This document shows, in pieces, positions 27,757 through 35,919 of a DNA stretch of 64,000 nucleotides. Origin of the DNA: Sphingomonas sp. PP-CE-1A-559 (lineage in GTDB: Bacteria > Pseudomonadota > Alphaproteobacteria > Sphingomonadales > Sphingomonadaceae); NCBI RefSeq assembly GCF_004340965.1, contig NZ_SLYA01000002.1, forward strand, positions 806,001 to 870,000. Reading direction: 5' to 3'. Below the pieces are notes generated by a model, which was not told where the DNA came from, ran no database searches, and was given only the letters and a program-made list of their open reading frames with translations. Both the position numbers and the translations under genes were made by a program. The first letter of the stretch is position 1. Each line of letters opens with the position of its first letter.

Positions 27757-28341
27757 CTAGCGCTCGCACAGCAGTGTCAGCAATCCCTCGCGAACGACGC
27801 TGCGCTCAATCTCTTCGGCGGCATGGACCTGGCTGAGGCCGATCGCCAACAGCGCATAGCTGCGAATCCCCGCCTCGGCAGGCGCGAACCCATGCGCCAC
27901 GAGTTGCTCGACGAGGAACGCCATTACCGTGTCGTCATGCTCGCGGATCGCCGCGGCCACCCGCGCGTCGCTTTTCGCCCAGGCCCGCATCGCCAAGGCC
28001 AGCTGGGCCATGTCGTGGTCGCGAACGTGATCCGCGAACGCACGAATGCGCTCGACCGGTGGAAGCTCCGACGCGGACAGCGTGACGATCAACGGATCGA
28101 TATGCGCTTCGACGAAATATCCTGCGAGCGCCGCATGATACCCATCGAAGTCCTTGAAATGATGATAGAAGCTTCCCGTCGACGCACCAAGCGCTTGCGC
28201 TAGACCGCGAAGCTTCAGCGCGCGGAGCCCGCCATTCTTCAGCAACTGCAAGCCGATTTCCAACCAGTCGCGCGGCGCCAGATCTGCGCGTGGTGCCGCC
28301 CCGTCTTCCAACAATACCCTGCTTGACAAGCCATTCCCCAT
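27757..28341 (-). CDS. TetR-family transcriptional regulator
   Basis: 194 residues from ATG 28341. The N-terminal helix-turn-helix is clear: WLEIGLQLLKNGGLRALKLR, then LAQALGASTGSFYHHFKDFD (about 26-66). The C-terminal ligand domain is unassigned. A far longer frame upstream is antisense shadow of the thiolase. It is divergent from the thiolase/ligase/dehydrogenase operon (84 bp apart) and upstream of the GMC gene, so it is the natural regulator of both. The operator candidate at 28341-28352 overlaps its own start. Confidence 0.88.
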   Translation of the reverse strand: MGNGLSSRVLLEDGAAPRADLAPRDWLEIGLQLLKNGGLRALKLRGLAQALGASTGSFYHHFKDFDGYHAALAGYFVEAHIDPLIVTLSASELPPVERIRAFADHVRDHDMAQLALAMRAWAKSDARVAAAIREHDDTVMAFLVEQLVAHGFAPAEAGIRSYALLAIGLSQVHAAEEIERSVVREGLLTLLCER

Positions 28342-28352
28342 AACGAATGTTA
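28341..28352. promoter_or_regulatory. candidate TetR operator
   Basis: Short dyad TAAC-GAAT-GTTA directly at the TetR start codon in the divergent intergenic region. Its size and position fit autoregulation; it is a proposal from symmetry only. Confidence 0.35.
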
Positions 28353-28425
28353 CGTCGTACCGAAGCCGGACGCAATCCGGCATCAGGCACCACGACCGAA
28401 CCGGCGGGTGCAACAGGAGAGCGAT

Positions 28426-29679
28426 GTGGCCGAGGCACTGATCATCGACGCCGTCCGTACCCCGCGCGGTATCGGCAAGACCGGCAAGGGCGCGCTTGCG
28501 CACATGCACCCCCAACATCTCGCCGCGACCGTCCTGAAGGCGATTGCCGAGCGAAACAAGCTGGATACCGCCGATGTCGACGACATCATCTGGTCCACGT
28601 CCACTCAGCGTGGCGAGCAGAGCGGCGATCTTGGGCGGATGGCGGCGCTCGATGCGGGGTATGACGTCAAGGCGAGCGGGACGACGCTCGACCGGTTCTG
28701 CGGCGGCGGGATTACGGCCGTGAACTTCGCCGCGGCGCAGATCATGAGCGGGATGGAAGACCTCGTCATCGCCGGCGGTACCGAGATGATGTCGCTGACC
28801 ACGACGATGATGCAGGACGACATGGCCGCGGGGAAGCGCCTGCTCGGGATCGGTTCGGACAACGCGAGGCTTGATGCCGCACATCCGCAATCGAACCAGG
28901 GTATCTGCGCCGACGCGATCGCCAGCATCGAGGGGATCGACCGCGAAACGCTCGAAGCGCTCGGGCTTGAGAGCCAGCGTCGCGCGGCGGTTGCGATCGC
29001 CGAAGGGCGGTTCGATCGCAGCCTCGTCCCGGTCACCGACGATTCCGGCGCGCTGGTGCTCGAAAAGGACGAATACCCGCGTCCCGACACGACCGCCGAG
29101 GGCCTCGCGGCGTTGCGCCCCTCGTTCGCCGGGATCGCCGACGTGCCGCTCGACGACAAGGGCACGACGTACCGCAAGCAGATCAACCGGCGCTATCCCG
29201 ACGTCGATATCAAGCACGTCCATCATGCCGGCAACTCGTCGGGCGTGGTCGACGGCGCCGCCGCCGTGCTGCTCGCCAGCGCCGACTATGCCGCCAAGCA
29301 TGGCCTCAAACCCCGCGCGCGGATCGTTGCGATGGCGAACATGGGGGACGACCCGACGCTGATGCTCAACGCGCCCGTCCCTGCGGCGCGGAAGGTGCTC
29401 GCGAAGGCTGGGCTCACCGTCGACGACATCGACCTGTGGGAGATCAACGAGGCGTTCGCGGTGGTCGCGGAGAAGTTCATCCGCGACCTGAAACTCGACC
29501 GCGACAAGGTGAACGTCAACGGCGGGTCGATCGCGCTCGGCCATCCGATCGGCGCGACCGGGGCGATCCTGATCGGCACGATATTGGACGAGCTCGAACG
29601 CCGCGACCTGAAGCGCGGGCTCGTGACGATGTGCGCGGGCGGCGGGATGGCGCCGGCGATCATCATCGAGCGCGTCTGA
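28426..29679 (+). CDS. acetyl-CoA C-acyltransferase (thiolase)
   Basis: 417 residues from GTG 28426, chosen because AGGAG lies at 28415-28419 (6-nt spacing) and the family start EALIIDAVRTPRG follows at once. The nucleophile Cys is about residue 92 in LDRFCGGGIT; the other thiolase motifs are NEAFA, GGSIALGHPIGATG and MCAGGGMA. It cleaves 3-ketoacyl-CoA with CoA in beta-oxidation. It is the first gene of a run with acyl-CoA ligase and acyl-CoA dehydrogenases; its TGA overlaps the next ATG by one base. Confidence 0.93.
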   Translation: MAEALIIDAVRTPRGIGKTGKGALAHMHPQHLAATVLKAIAERNKLDTADVDDIIWSTSTQRGEQSGDLGRMAALDAGYDVKASGTTLDRFCGGGITAVNFAAAQIMSGMEDLVIAGGTEMMSLTTTMMQDDMAAGKRLLGIGSDNARLDAAHPQSNQGICADAIASIEGIDRETLEALGLESQRRAAVAIAEGRFDRSLVPVTDDSGALVLEKDEYPRPDTTAEGLAALRPSFAGIADVPLDDKGTTYRKQINRRYPDVDIKHVHHAGNSSGVVDGAAAVLLASADYAAKHGLKPRARIVAMANMGDDPTLMLNAPVPAARKVLAKAGLTVDDIDLWEINEAFAVVAEKFIRDLKLDRDKVNVNGGSIALGHPIGATGAILIGTILDELERRDLKRGLVTMCAGGGMAPAIIIERV

Positions 29680-31217
29680 TGCACCCCGTCGCGCATGCGC
29701 TGACGAGCCCCGACAAGCCCGCCTACATCATGGCGGCGACAGGCGAGACGGTGACGTATCGCGAGCTCGACGTCCGCGCGAACCGGGGCGCGCACCTGCT
29801 CCGCTCGCTCGGGCTCAAGCGCGGCGACGGTATCGCGGTGCTGATGGACAATTCGCCGCGCTATTTGGAGGTGATGTGGGCGGCGGAGCGGACCGGCGTT
29901 TATTGCACCTGCTTGTCGTCGAAACTCACCGCGAGCGAGGCGGCGTACATCATTCGCGATGGCAATTGCCGCGTGCTGATCGCGAGCAAGGGGTGCGGCG
30001 AGGTTGCCGCCGCGCTGGTACCGATGATCGACGACGTGCGCCGCTACGTGGTCGACGGCGCGATCGACGGGTACGCGTCCTACGAAGCCGCGCGCGACAC
30101 GAAGCCCGCGACGCCAGTCGCCGACCCTTCGCCGGGCGGCATCCTGCTTTATTCCTCGGGCACCACCGGTAAGCCCAAGGGGGTGAAACACGCGCTCTCG
30201 GACGAGCCGTTCGGGACCAACGTCTCGCCACTCGTGATGCTCGGCAAGGGGCTGTACGGGTTCACGCCCGAGATGGTCTATCTCTCGCCCGCGCCGCTCT
30301 ATCACGCTGCACCCTTGCGCTGGTCGATGGCGGTGCACCAGGTCGGCGGCACCGTCGTCGTGATGGAGCATTTCGATCCCGAAGCTGCGCTCGCTGCGAT
30401 CGAACGCTACCGGATCACGCACGCGCAATGGGTGCCGACCCACTTCATCCGCCTGCTCAAGCTCCCGGCCGAAGTCCGAACGCGCTACGACGTGTCGTCG
30501 CTGAAGGCGGTGTGGCACGCCGCCGCGCCCTGCCCGCTTCCGGTCAAGCAGGCGATGATCGACTGGTGGGGCCCGATCATCGGCGAATATTACGCGGGTA
30601 CCGAAGGCAACGGATTCTGCGCGATCTCCAGCGCGGAGTGGCTGGCGCACAAGGGCTCGGTCGGCCGCAACCTGACCGCGCAGACGATGATCTGCGACGA
30701 CGAAGGCAACGCACTCCCCGCGCGCTCCGAAGGCGACGTCTACTTCGCAGGCGGTGGGGTGTTCGAATATCACAACGACCCCGCCAAGACCGCGGAAGCC
30801 GCCAACGCGCACGGCTGGACGACGCTCGGCGACGTCGGCTGGCTCGACGAGGAGGGCTATCTCTACCTTACCGACCGCAAAAGCTTCATGATCATCTCGG
30901 GCGGCGTGAACATCTACCCCGCCGAGATCGAGAACCTCCTCGTCACGCATCCGAAAGTCGCCGATGTCGCGGTGATCGGCGCGCCCGACGACGAGATGGG
31001 CGAGCAGGTGGTGGCGATCGTCTGCCCCGCCGACCCGACCGAGGATCGCGCGCAACTCGCCGCCGAACTCAGCGCGTTCGCCCGCGCCAACCTCAGCCAC
31101 GTCAAGGCGCCGCGCCGGATCGACTTTCGCGAGACACTGCCGCGGCACGAGACGGGGAAGCTCTACAAGCGCCTGCTCCGCGACGAATATTGGGCGCAAG
31201 CCAAGGAGTCCGCATGA
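29679..31217 (+). CDS. AMP-forming acyl-CoA synthetase
   Basis: 512 residues from ATG 29679 (MHPVAHALTSPDKPAYI). The adenylate-forming motifs are LLYSSGTTGKPKGVKH (P-loop, near 160), EYYAGTEGNGF, the GDVGWLDEEGYLYLTDRKSF hinge region and a C-terminal catalytic Lys in ETGKLYKR. It activates a carboxylic acid as its CoA thioester. The ORF extending 5' to 29436 is thiolase shadow. It overlaps the dehydrogenase downstream (ATGA). The substrate is unknown; context suggests a branched, cyclic or side-chain acid rather than a simple long-chain fatty acid, for which a separate FadD is at 58-59.7 kb. Confidence 0.92.
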   Translation: MHPVAHALTSPDKPAYIMAATGETVTYRELDVRANRGAHLLRSLGLKRGDGIAVLMDNSPRYLEVMWAAERTGVYCTCLSSKLTASEAAYIIRDGNCRVLIASKGCGEVAAALVPMIDDVRRYVVDGAIDGYASYEAARDTKPATPVADPSPGGILLYSSGTTGKPKGVKHALSDEPFGTNVSPLVMLGKGLYGFTPEMVYLSPAPLYHAAPLRWSMAVHQVGGTVVVMEHFDPEAALAAIERYRITHAQWVPTHFIRLLKLPAEVRTRYDVSSLKAVWHAAAPCPLPVKQAMIDWWGPIIGEYYAGTEGNGFCAISSAEWLAHKGSVGRNLTAQTMICDDEGNALPARSEGDVYFAGGGVFEYHNDPAKTAEAANAHGWTTLGDVGWLDEEGYLYLTDRKSFMIISGGVNIYPAEIENLLVTHPKVADVAVIGAPDDEMGEQVVAIVCPADPTEDRAQLAAELSAFARANLSHVKAPRRIDFRETLPRHETGKLYKRLLRDEYWAQAKESA

Positions 31218-32311
31218 ACTTCGATTATTCCGACGACCAAAAATTCCTCAAGGACGAAGCGCGCAAGTTCCTGTCCGCGCACTGCGGCAGCGACCGTGTC
31301 CGCGCGGTGCTCGACGACGCCACCAAAGCCTATGACGATGAGTTGTGGAAAGCGGTCGGCGCCCAAGGCTGGCTGGGTGCAGCAATCCCCGAGGAGTTCG
31401 GCGGGCTCGGACTCGGGCACATCGAACTCTGCGCGATTGCCGAGGAACTCGGGCGAGCCTGCGCACCGATCCCGTTCGCCTCGACCGTCTATTTCGTCGC
31501 CGAAGCGCTGACGCTGTACGGCAGCGACACCCAGAAGGTCCGATGGCTGCCGAGGATCGCGGCGGGCGACGTCATCGCCGCGTTCGCTACCTCCGAAGGC
31601 GCCGGCCCGGTCACCGCGCGCTCGGTGCGCACCACCGTCTCCGGTGGCAAGCTCACCGGTGACAAGATCCCCGTCACCGACGGCGACGTCGCCGACCTGA
31701 TCGTCGTCCTTGCGCGCGACGGCCTCTACCTCGTTGAGAGGGGGTTGGGCGTCACCGCGGAAGTCCTTGAAACACTCGACCCGACCCGCAGCGCCGGCCG
31801 CCTCACCTTCACCGACGCCCCGTGCGAGAAACTCGGCACCGACGACGGCATCGCCGCGATGCAGGCAGTGTTCGATCGCGCCGCCGTCCTCCTCGCGTTC
31901 GAGCAACTCGGCGGCGCGGATCGCTGTCTTGAGATGGCGAAAGGCTATGCGCTCGATCGCTATGCGTTCGGCCGGCAGATCGGCGGGTACCAGGCGATCA
32001 AGCACAAGCTCGCCGACATGTACGTGAAGAACGAACTCGCGCGCTCGAACGCGTATTACGGCGCGTGGGCGCTGAACGCGGGCGCCGCCGAACTGCCGCT
32101 CGCCGCCGCCACCGCGCGCGTCGCTGCCTCTGACGCCTATTGGTTCGCGTCGAAGGAGAACATCCAGACGCATGGCGGGATGGGCTTCACATGGGAGTCC
32201 GACTGCCACCTCTATTACCGCCGCTCGCGCCAGCTCGCGCTCGTCGCCGGCAGCCCCGCGGCGTGGCGCGAACGCCTCGTCGGCCAACTCGAAATGCGCA
32301 ACGCCGCCTGA
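31214..32311 (+). CDS. acyl-CoA dehydrogenase, shorter subunit-like
   Basis: 365 residues. Acyl-CoA dehydrogenase fold throughout: N-terminal helices MNFDYSDDQKFLKDEARKFL, IPEEFGGLGLGHIELCAIAE, the middle beta-domain, then DRYAFGRQIGGYQAIKHKLA and IQTHGGMGFTWE. It overlaps the ligase stop (ATGA) and is followed 12 nt later by a second, longer dehydrogenase. The short/long pairing matches enzymes that act as alpha2beta2 heterotetramers on bulky or dicarboxylic CoA esters (FadE pairs, PimC/PimD). That assembly is inferred, not seen. Confidence 0.92.
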   Translation: MNFDYSDDQKFLKDEARKFLSAHCGSDRVRAVLDDATKAYDDELWKAVGAQGWLGAAIPEEFGGLGLGHIELCAIAEELGRACAPIPFASTVYFVAEALTLYGSDTQKVRWLPRIAAGDVIAAFATSEGAGPVTARSVRTTVSGGKLTGDKIPVTDGDVADLIVVLARDGLYLVERGLGVTAEVLETLDPTRSAGRLTFTDAPCEKLGTDDGIAAMQAVFDRAAVLLAFEQLGGADRCLEMAKGYALDRYAFGRQIGGYQAIKHKLADMYVKNELARSNAYYGAWALNAGAAELPLAAATARVAASDAYWFASKENIQTHGGMGFTWESDCHLYYRRSRQLALVAGSPAAWRERLVGQLEMRNAA

Positions 32312-32323
32312 TCGGAGCAGCAC

Positions 32324-33529
32324 ATGGACTTCAAGGACAGCGACGCCGAAGCCACCTACCGCGCCGCCGCGCGCGATTGGCTCGACGCCAACATCGCCGA
32401 ACACGACGCCGGCCATTACCCCGATGACATGGCCAAGGCGAAGGCATGGCAAGCGCGCAAGGCGGCCGGCGGCTATGCGTGCATCACCTGGCCGCAGGAA
32501 TGGGGTGGTGGCGGCGGCACCCCGATCGAAAGCGTCATCTTCGGCCAGGAAGAAGCGCGCCACGCGGTCGACGGCAGCTATTTCACGATCGGCCTCGGCA
32601 TGTGCGTGCCGACCGTGATGGCCTATGCCGACGACGCGACCAAGCACCGCTTCGTCGGCCCCGCGGTGCGCGGCGACGAGATCTGGTCGCAGCTCTTCTC
32701 CGAACCCGCCGGCGGCTCGGACGTCGCCGCGATCCGCACCCGAGCGGTCAGGGACGGCGACGACTGGGTGATCAACGGGCAGAAGGTCTGGACCTCGGGC
32801 GCGCATTACAGCGACTACGGGATCGTCCTCGTCCGCACCAATCCCGACGTGCCAAAGCACCAGGGACTGACGATGTTCTGGCTCGACCTCAAGGCGCCCG
32901 GCATCGAGATCCGCCCGATCCACCAGATGTCCGGCGGGTCGAGCTTCAACGAGGTCTGGTTCGAGGACGTCCGGATTTCCCACGCACAGCGCCTCGGCCC
33001 CGTGGACGGCGGCTGGAAGGTCGCGCTGTTCACGCTGATGAACGAGCGTCTCGCGATCGGCACGAGCGGCGGCGTTGGACCCGAGGACATCCTGGCCTTC
33101 GCCGCCCAGGCCAACGGCGCAGACGGCCCACTGCTGAAGGATGCCGCGTTCCGCCAGACGCTTGCCGACTGGTGGGTGCAATCCGAAGGCCTGCGCAACA
33201 CCCGGATGCGGACGATCACCGCGTTGTCGAAGGGTCAGGTGCCCGGCCCCGAAAGCTCGATCGGCAAGATCGTCGCCGCCAACCAGTTGCAGGCGATCGG
33301 CAACACCGCGGTCGAGGTGGGCGATCAATACGGCATCATATCCGACCCCGCGCTCAGTCCGCTGAAAGGCGCGTTCCACGCCGCGACGATGTGGGCACCG
33401 GGACTGCGCATCGCAGGCGGCACCGACGAGATCCTCAAGAACATCATCGCCGAACGCGTCCTAGGCCTTCCCGGTGAAATCCGCGTCGATAAGGATCAGG
33501 CGTTTCGGGATTTGCCGGTGGGGGCGTAA
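32324..33529 (+). CDS. acyl-CoA dehydrogenase, longer subunit-like
   Basis: 401 residues. Motifs: WPQEWGGGGGTPIESVIFGQ, FSEPAGGSDVAAIRTRA, VINGQKVWTSGAHYSDYGIV, GGSSFNEVWFEDVRI, and the C-terminal RIAGGTDEILKNIIAERVLG, which contacts FAD. It uses FAD to desaturate an acyl-CoA, passing electrons to ETF. It is the last gene of the 28.4-33.5 kb run and probably partners the upstream dehydrogenase. Base composition changes sharply just after its stop. Confidence 0.92.
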   Translation: MDFKDSDAEATYRAAARDWLDANIAEHDAGHYPDDMAKAKAWQARKAAGGYACITWPQEWGGGGGTPIESVIFGQEEARHAVDGSYFTIGLGMCVPTVMAYADDATKHRFVGPAVRGDEIWSQLFSEPAGGSDVAAIRTRAVRDGDDWVINGQKVWTSGAHYSDYGIVLVRTNPDVPKHQGLTMFWLDLKAPGIEIRPIHQMSGGSSFNEVWFEDVRISHAQRLGPVDGGWKVALFTLMNERLAIGTSGGVGPEDILAFAAQANGADGPLLKDAAFRQTLADWWVQSEGLRNTRMRTITALSKGQVPGPESSIGKIVAANQLQAIGNTAVEVGDQYGIISDPALSPLKGAFHAATMWAPGLRIAGGTDEILKNIIAERVLGLPGEIRVDKDQAFRDLPVGA

Positions 33530-33623
33530 ACATTTGATCGGTTACGTATATGATACGCGTTTACGGGGTAAATGTGCTTAGCACTTACTATTAGGGCTAA
33601 TTTCAGCCGATGACGGAGGTGGG
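33530..33623. other. AT-richer spacer with small palindromes
   Basis: Directly after the dehydrogenase stop the sequence turns AT-rich. It contains GTGCTTAGCAC (perfect except for the central base) and ACATTT...AAATGT arms. The heptamer TAAACAT occurs here and again near 34192 after the orphan gene; this is too short to call an attachment site. It probably holds the promoter of the orphan gene. Confidence 0.35.
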
Positions 33624-34145
33624 GTGGCTAATCTCATTACATGGTTAGAAACTCACCAAGCCTTGTCAGGATGGGCACAGTTTGCTGGCGCCATAATTGC
33701 CTTAGCGATAACCTACTTCACCGCCTTCGCGCCACATTGGCAAAGGCGTAAGCAGTTGAAAAATGCAGCAGGTCGCCTTTTACAAAACAGTTACGAGGTT
33801 ATCGAGAGCTACCATCGGACATCAGCCAACTTCTTGCCTACCGCCCTATCAGTGCGCGCTGCGGGATTGAGCATGATCTCGGTCGCAAGCGAAATAGACC
33901 GATTTCCTATATTTGAACTTAGAAACCAGGGACCCCGCTCGGCTGCCCGCAATTTGGTCGCTTCGGGAAGCTCTCTCAAATTACTGAACCTTTTTCTCGA
34001 ATCGATAGCCATAGATTTGGTCGGCCGAGAGGGAACGCCAGAAGAACGAGAACATATTAGAGCCTTAGTTTTTGGTCAGCTCAAACTAATTGAGGATATG
34101 ATTACGGGTAAAGAATTACAACGACCAGTATGGCCCGTTCAATAG
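33624..34145 (+). CDS. orphan membrane-anchored protein of unknown function
   Basis: 173 residues from GTG 33624. A strong GGAGGT lies at 33615-33620 but only 3 nt before the start, which is unusually close. The N-terminus holds one membrane helix (about 17-36; WAQFAGAIIALAITYFTAFA) followed by RRKQLK, so the bulk should be cytoplasmic. The rest is helical and featureless to me, ending TGKELQRPVWPVQ. Codon use is clearly AT-richer than in every neighbour, and the flanks share that bias, which indicates recent acquisition. Single-helix proteins of this layout are common among phage and defence-island genes, but no known domain is visible. Confidence 0.75.
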   Translation: MANLITWLETHQALSGWAQFAGAIIALAITYFTAFAPHWQRRKQLKNAAGRLLQNSYEVIESYHRTSANFLPTALSVRAAGLSMISVASEIDRFPIFELRNQGPRSAARNLVASGSSLKLLNLFLESIAIDLVGREGTPEEREHIRALVFGQLKLIEDMITGKELQRPVWPVQ

Positions 34146-34270
34146 TATATCGCCAATTTTTGCATTTTTATAAGAATAAAAGCATTATCCTAAACATCGA
34201 TAAAGGCCCGAGATTTAAATACAATTCAACATCGTATTAATCGCCGACCACTATCCACAGGAACACTCTG
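34146..34270. other. AT-rich intergenic segment
   Basis: About 125 bases of A/T-rich sequence between the orphan gene and the aldehyde dehydrogenase, with no reading frame. It is the right border of the compositional anomaly and presumably carries the dehydrogenase promoter. CAGGAACACTCTG just before 34271 supplies its ribosome-binding site. Confidence 0.5.
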
Positions 34271-35689
34271 ATGACTGACCTGCAAACCATCCTCACAGCC
34301 CAGCGTGATGCCTTCATGGCCGAGCTTCCCGTCACCAAGGCCGTCCGCCTCGATCGGCTAAAGCGCGCGGCGGCTATGGTGCGGGACAATGCTGCGGCGT
34401 TCTGCGACGCGGTATCGGAGGATTTCGGGCACCGTAGCCGCGAGCAGACTATGATCACCGATATCGGCGCTTCGCTTGCGCCCATCGCGCATGCCGCGAA
34501 GCATCTCGATCGGTGGTTGCGGCGGGAGCGGCGCGCGGTCCAGTTTCCGCTCGGTCTGCTCGGCGCGAGAGCGTGGGTCGAATACCAGCCAAAGGGTGTC
34601 ATCGGCATTATCGCGCCGTGGAATTTCCCGGTTAACCTCCTGATGGCGCCGCTCGCGGGCGTACTCGCCGCGGGCAATCGCGCGATGGCGAAGACGAGCG
34701 AGTACACGCCCGCGACGGCCGCGCTGTTCGAGGAGGTTGTGCCGAAGTATTTTGCGCAGGACGAATTTGCCGTCATCTCGGGCGGTGCGGATGTCGGCCA
34801 GGCGTTCTCCGCGCTGCCGTTCGACCACCTCATTTTCACCGGCGCGACCGCGATCGGGCGCCACATCCTCCACGCCGCTGCCGACAACCTGACGCCGGTC
34901 ACGCTCGAACTCGGCGGCAAGTCGCCCGTCATTCTTGGCGCATCGGCGGACATCGCGAAGGCCACCGAACGCGTGACGCTCGGCAAGATGATGAACGCGG
35001 GGCAGATCTGCCTCGCGCCCGATTACCTGCTCGTGCCCTCCGCAAACGAGGCGCAGGTCGTCGACGGCATCAAGGCGGCGGCCAGCGCGATGTACCCCAC
35101 GCTGCTCGCCAATGCCGACTATACGTCGGTGGTCAACGATCGGCACCACCAGCGCCTCACCGACTGGATCGCCGACGCCCGCGCGAAGGGGGCGACGGTC
35201 GAGGTCGTGAACCCGGCCAACGAGGATTTCGGCGCAGCCAATTCGCGGAAGATGCCGCTGCACATCGTCCGCGATGCGACCGACGACATGATCGTGATGC
35301 AGGAGGAGATCTTCGGCCCGGTCCTGCCGATCCGCCGCTACGACGGGATCGACGACGCGATCGCGCAGGTGAACCGCCGCGATCGTCCGCTCGCGCTCTA
35401 TTATTTCGGCACCGACGACACCGAGCGCCGACGGGTGATGGACCGGACGATCTCGGGCGGCGTGACGCTCGACGACGTGATCTTCCACGTCTCGATGGAG
35501 GACCTTCCCTTCGGCGGCAGCGGGCCGTCGGGGATGGGCGCGTATCACGGCATCGATGGCTTCCGCACGTTCAGCCATGCGCGGGCGGTCTACAAGCAGT
35601 CGAAACTCGATGTGGCCAAGCTTGCCGGGCTCAAGCCGCCTTATGGTGCGGCGGCGGCGAAGACGATCGCGCGGATGATGCGGGGGTGA
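34271..35689 (+). CDS. calB: coniferyl aldehyde dehydrogenase-like NAD(P) aldehyde dehydrogenase
   Basis: 472 residues. ALDH motifs: GVIGIIAPWNFPVNLLMAPL, FTGATAIGRH, catalytic Glu in LELGGKSP, catalytic Cys about residue 247 in NAGQICLAPDY, EEIFGPVLPI. The shape (TDIGASLAPIAHAAKHLDRW, a C-terminal extension with KPPYG) matches the coniferyl-aldehyde dehydrogenase group and related fatty-aldehyde dehydrogenases. It would oxidise an aldehyde to an acid, the step after a GMC alcohol oxidase. It stands alone on the plus strand. Specificity is uncertain. Confidence 0.85.
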   Translation: MTDLQTILTAQRDAFMAELPVTKAVRLDRLKRAAAMVRDNAAAFCDAVSEDFGHRSREQTMITDIGASLAPIAHAAKHLDRWLRRERRAVQFPLGLLGARAWVEYQPKGVIGIIAPWNFPVNLLMAPLAGVLAAGNRAMAKTSEYTPATAALFEEVVPKYFAQDEFAVISGGADVGQAFSALPFDHLIFTGATAIGRHILHAAADNLTPVTLELGGKSPVILGASADIAKATERVTLGKMMNAGQICLAPDYLLVPSANEAQVVDGIKAAASAMYPTLLANADYTSVVNDRHHQRLTDWIADARAKGATVEVVNPANEDFGAANSRKMPLHIVRDATDDMIVMQEEIFGPVLPIRRYDGIDDAIAQVNRRDRPLALYYFGTDDTERRRVMDRTISGGVTLDDVIFHVSMEDLPFGGSGPSGMGAYHGIDGFRTFSHARAVYKQSKLDVAKLAGLKPPYGAAAAKTIARMMRG

Positions 35690-35744
35690 TGGCTATCGTG
35701 ACTGGCACACGTGCCCTCACCCTTCCCGCAGCCAAGTAGCCGCG

Positions 35745-35780
35745 GGCCCCTTCCCTCTCCCCGTCGAGAGAGGGAGGTCG
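35745..35780. repeat. hairpin / repeat remnant
   Basis: An imperfect inverted repeat (TTCCCTCTC against GAGAGGGAGG) after the aldehyde dehydrogenase. It could be its terminator or a decayed member of the GC-rich repeat families seen elsewhere. The remainder of 35690-35919 shows only the leader of the next gene. Confidence 0.35.
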
Positions 35781-35919
35781 GTCATCCCGTTGGGCGAGGC
35801 ATTCGGGTCACTACCGTAACAATATCGCCGACCGTCTCGAAATCGTCTTCGATCTGTCGCCGACGCGTCACGTCGATCAGCAAAGGGCCGCTGAGCGCCG
35901 TCGCGCTTCAGGGGACATC

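Noticed and set aside
28424..28426. ATG start for the 28.4-kb thiolase
   Set aside because: This ATG is out of frame; the in-frame GTG at 28426 has the correct ribosome-binding-site spacing and family start.
29286..33379. Two long minus-strand ORFs (637 and 738 codons) over the ligase and dehydrogenases
   Set aside because: Compositionally typical shadows; the plus-strand genes carry full family motifs and coupled starts and stops.
33530..34200. Attachment-site repeats flanking the orphan gene
   Set aside because: Only a 7-nt shared word (TAAACAT), no integrase and no tRNA; too weak.
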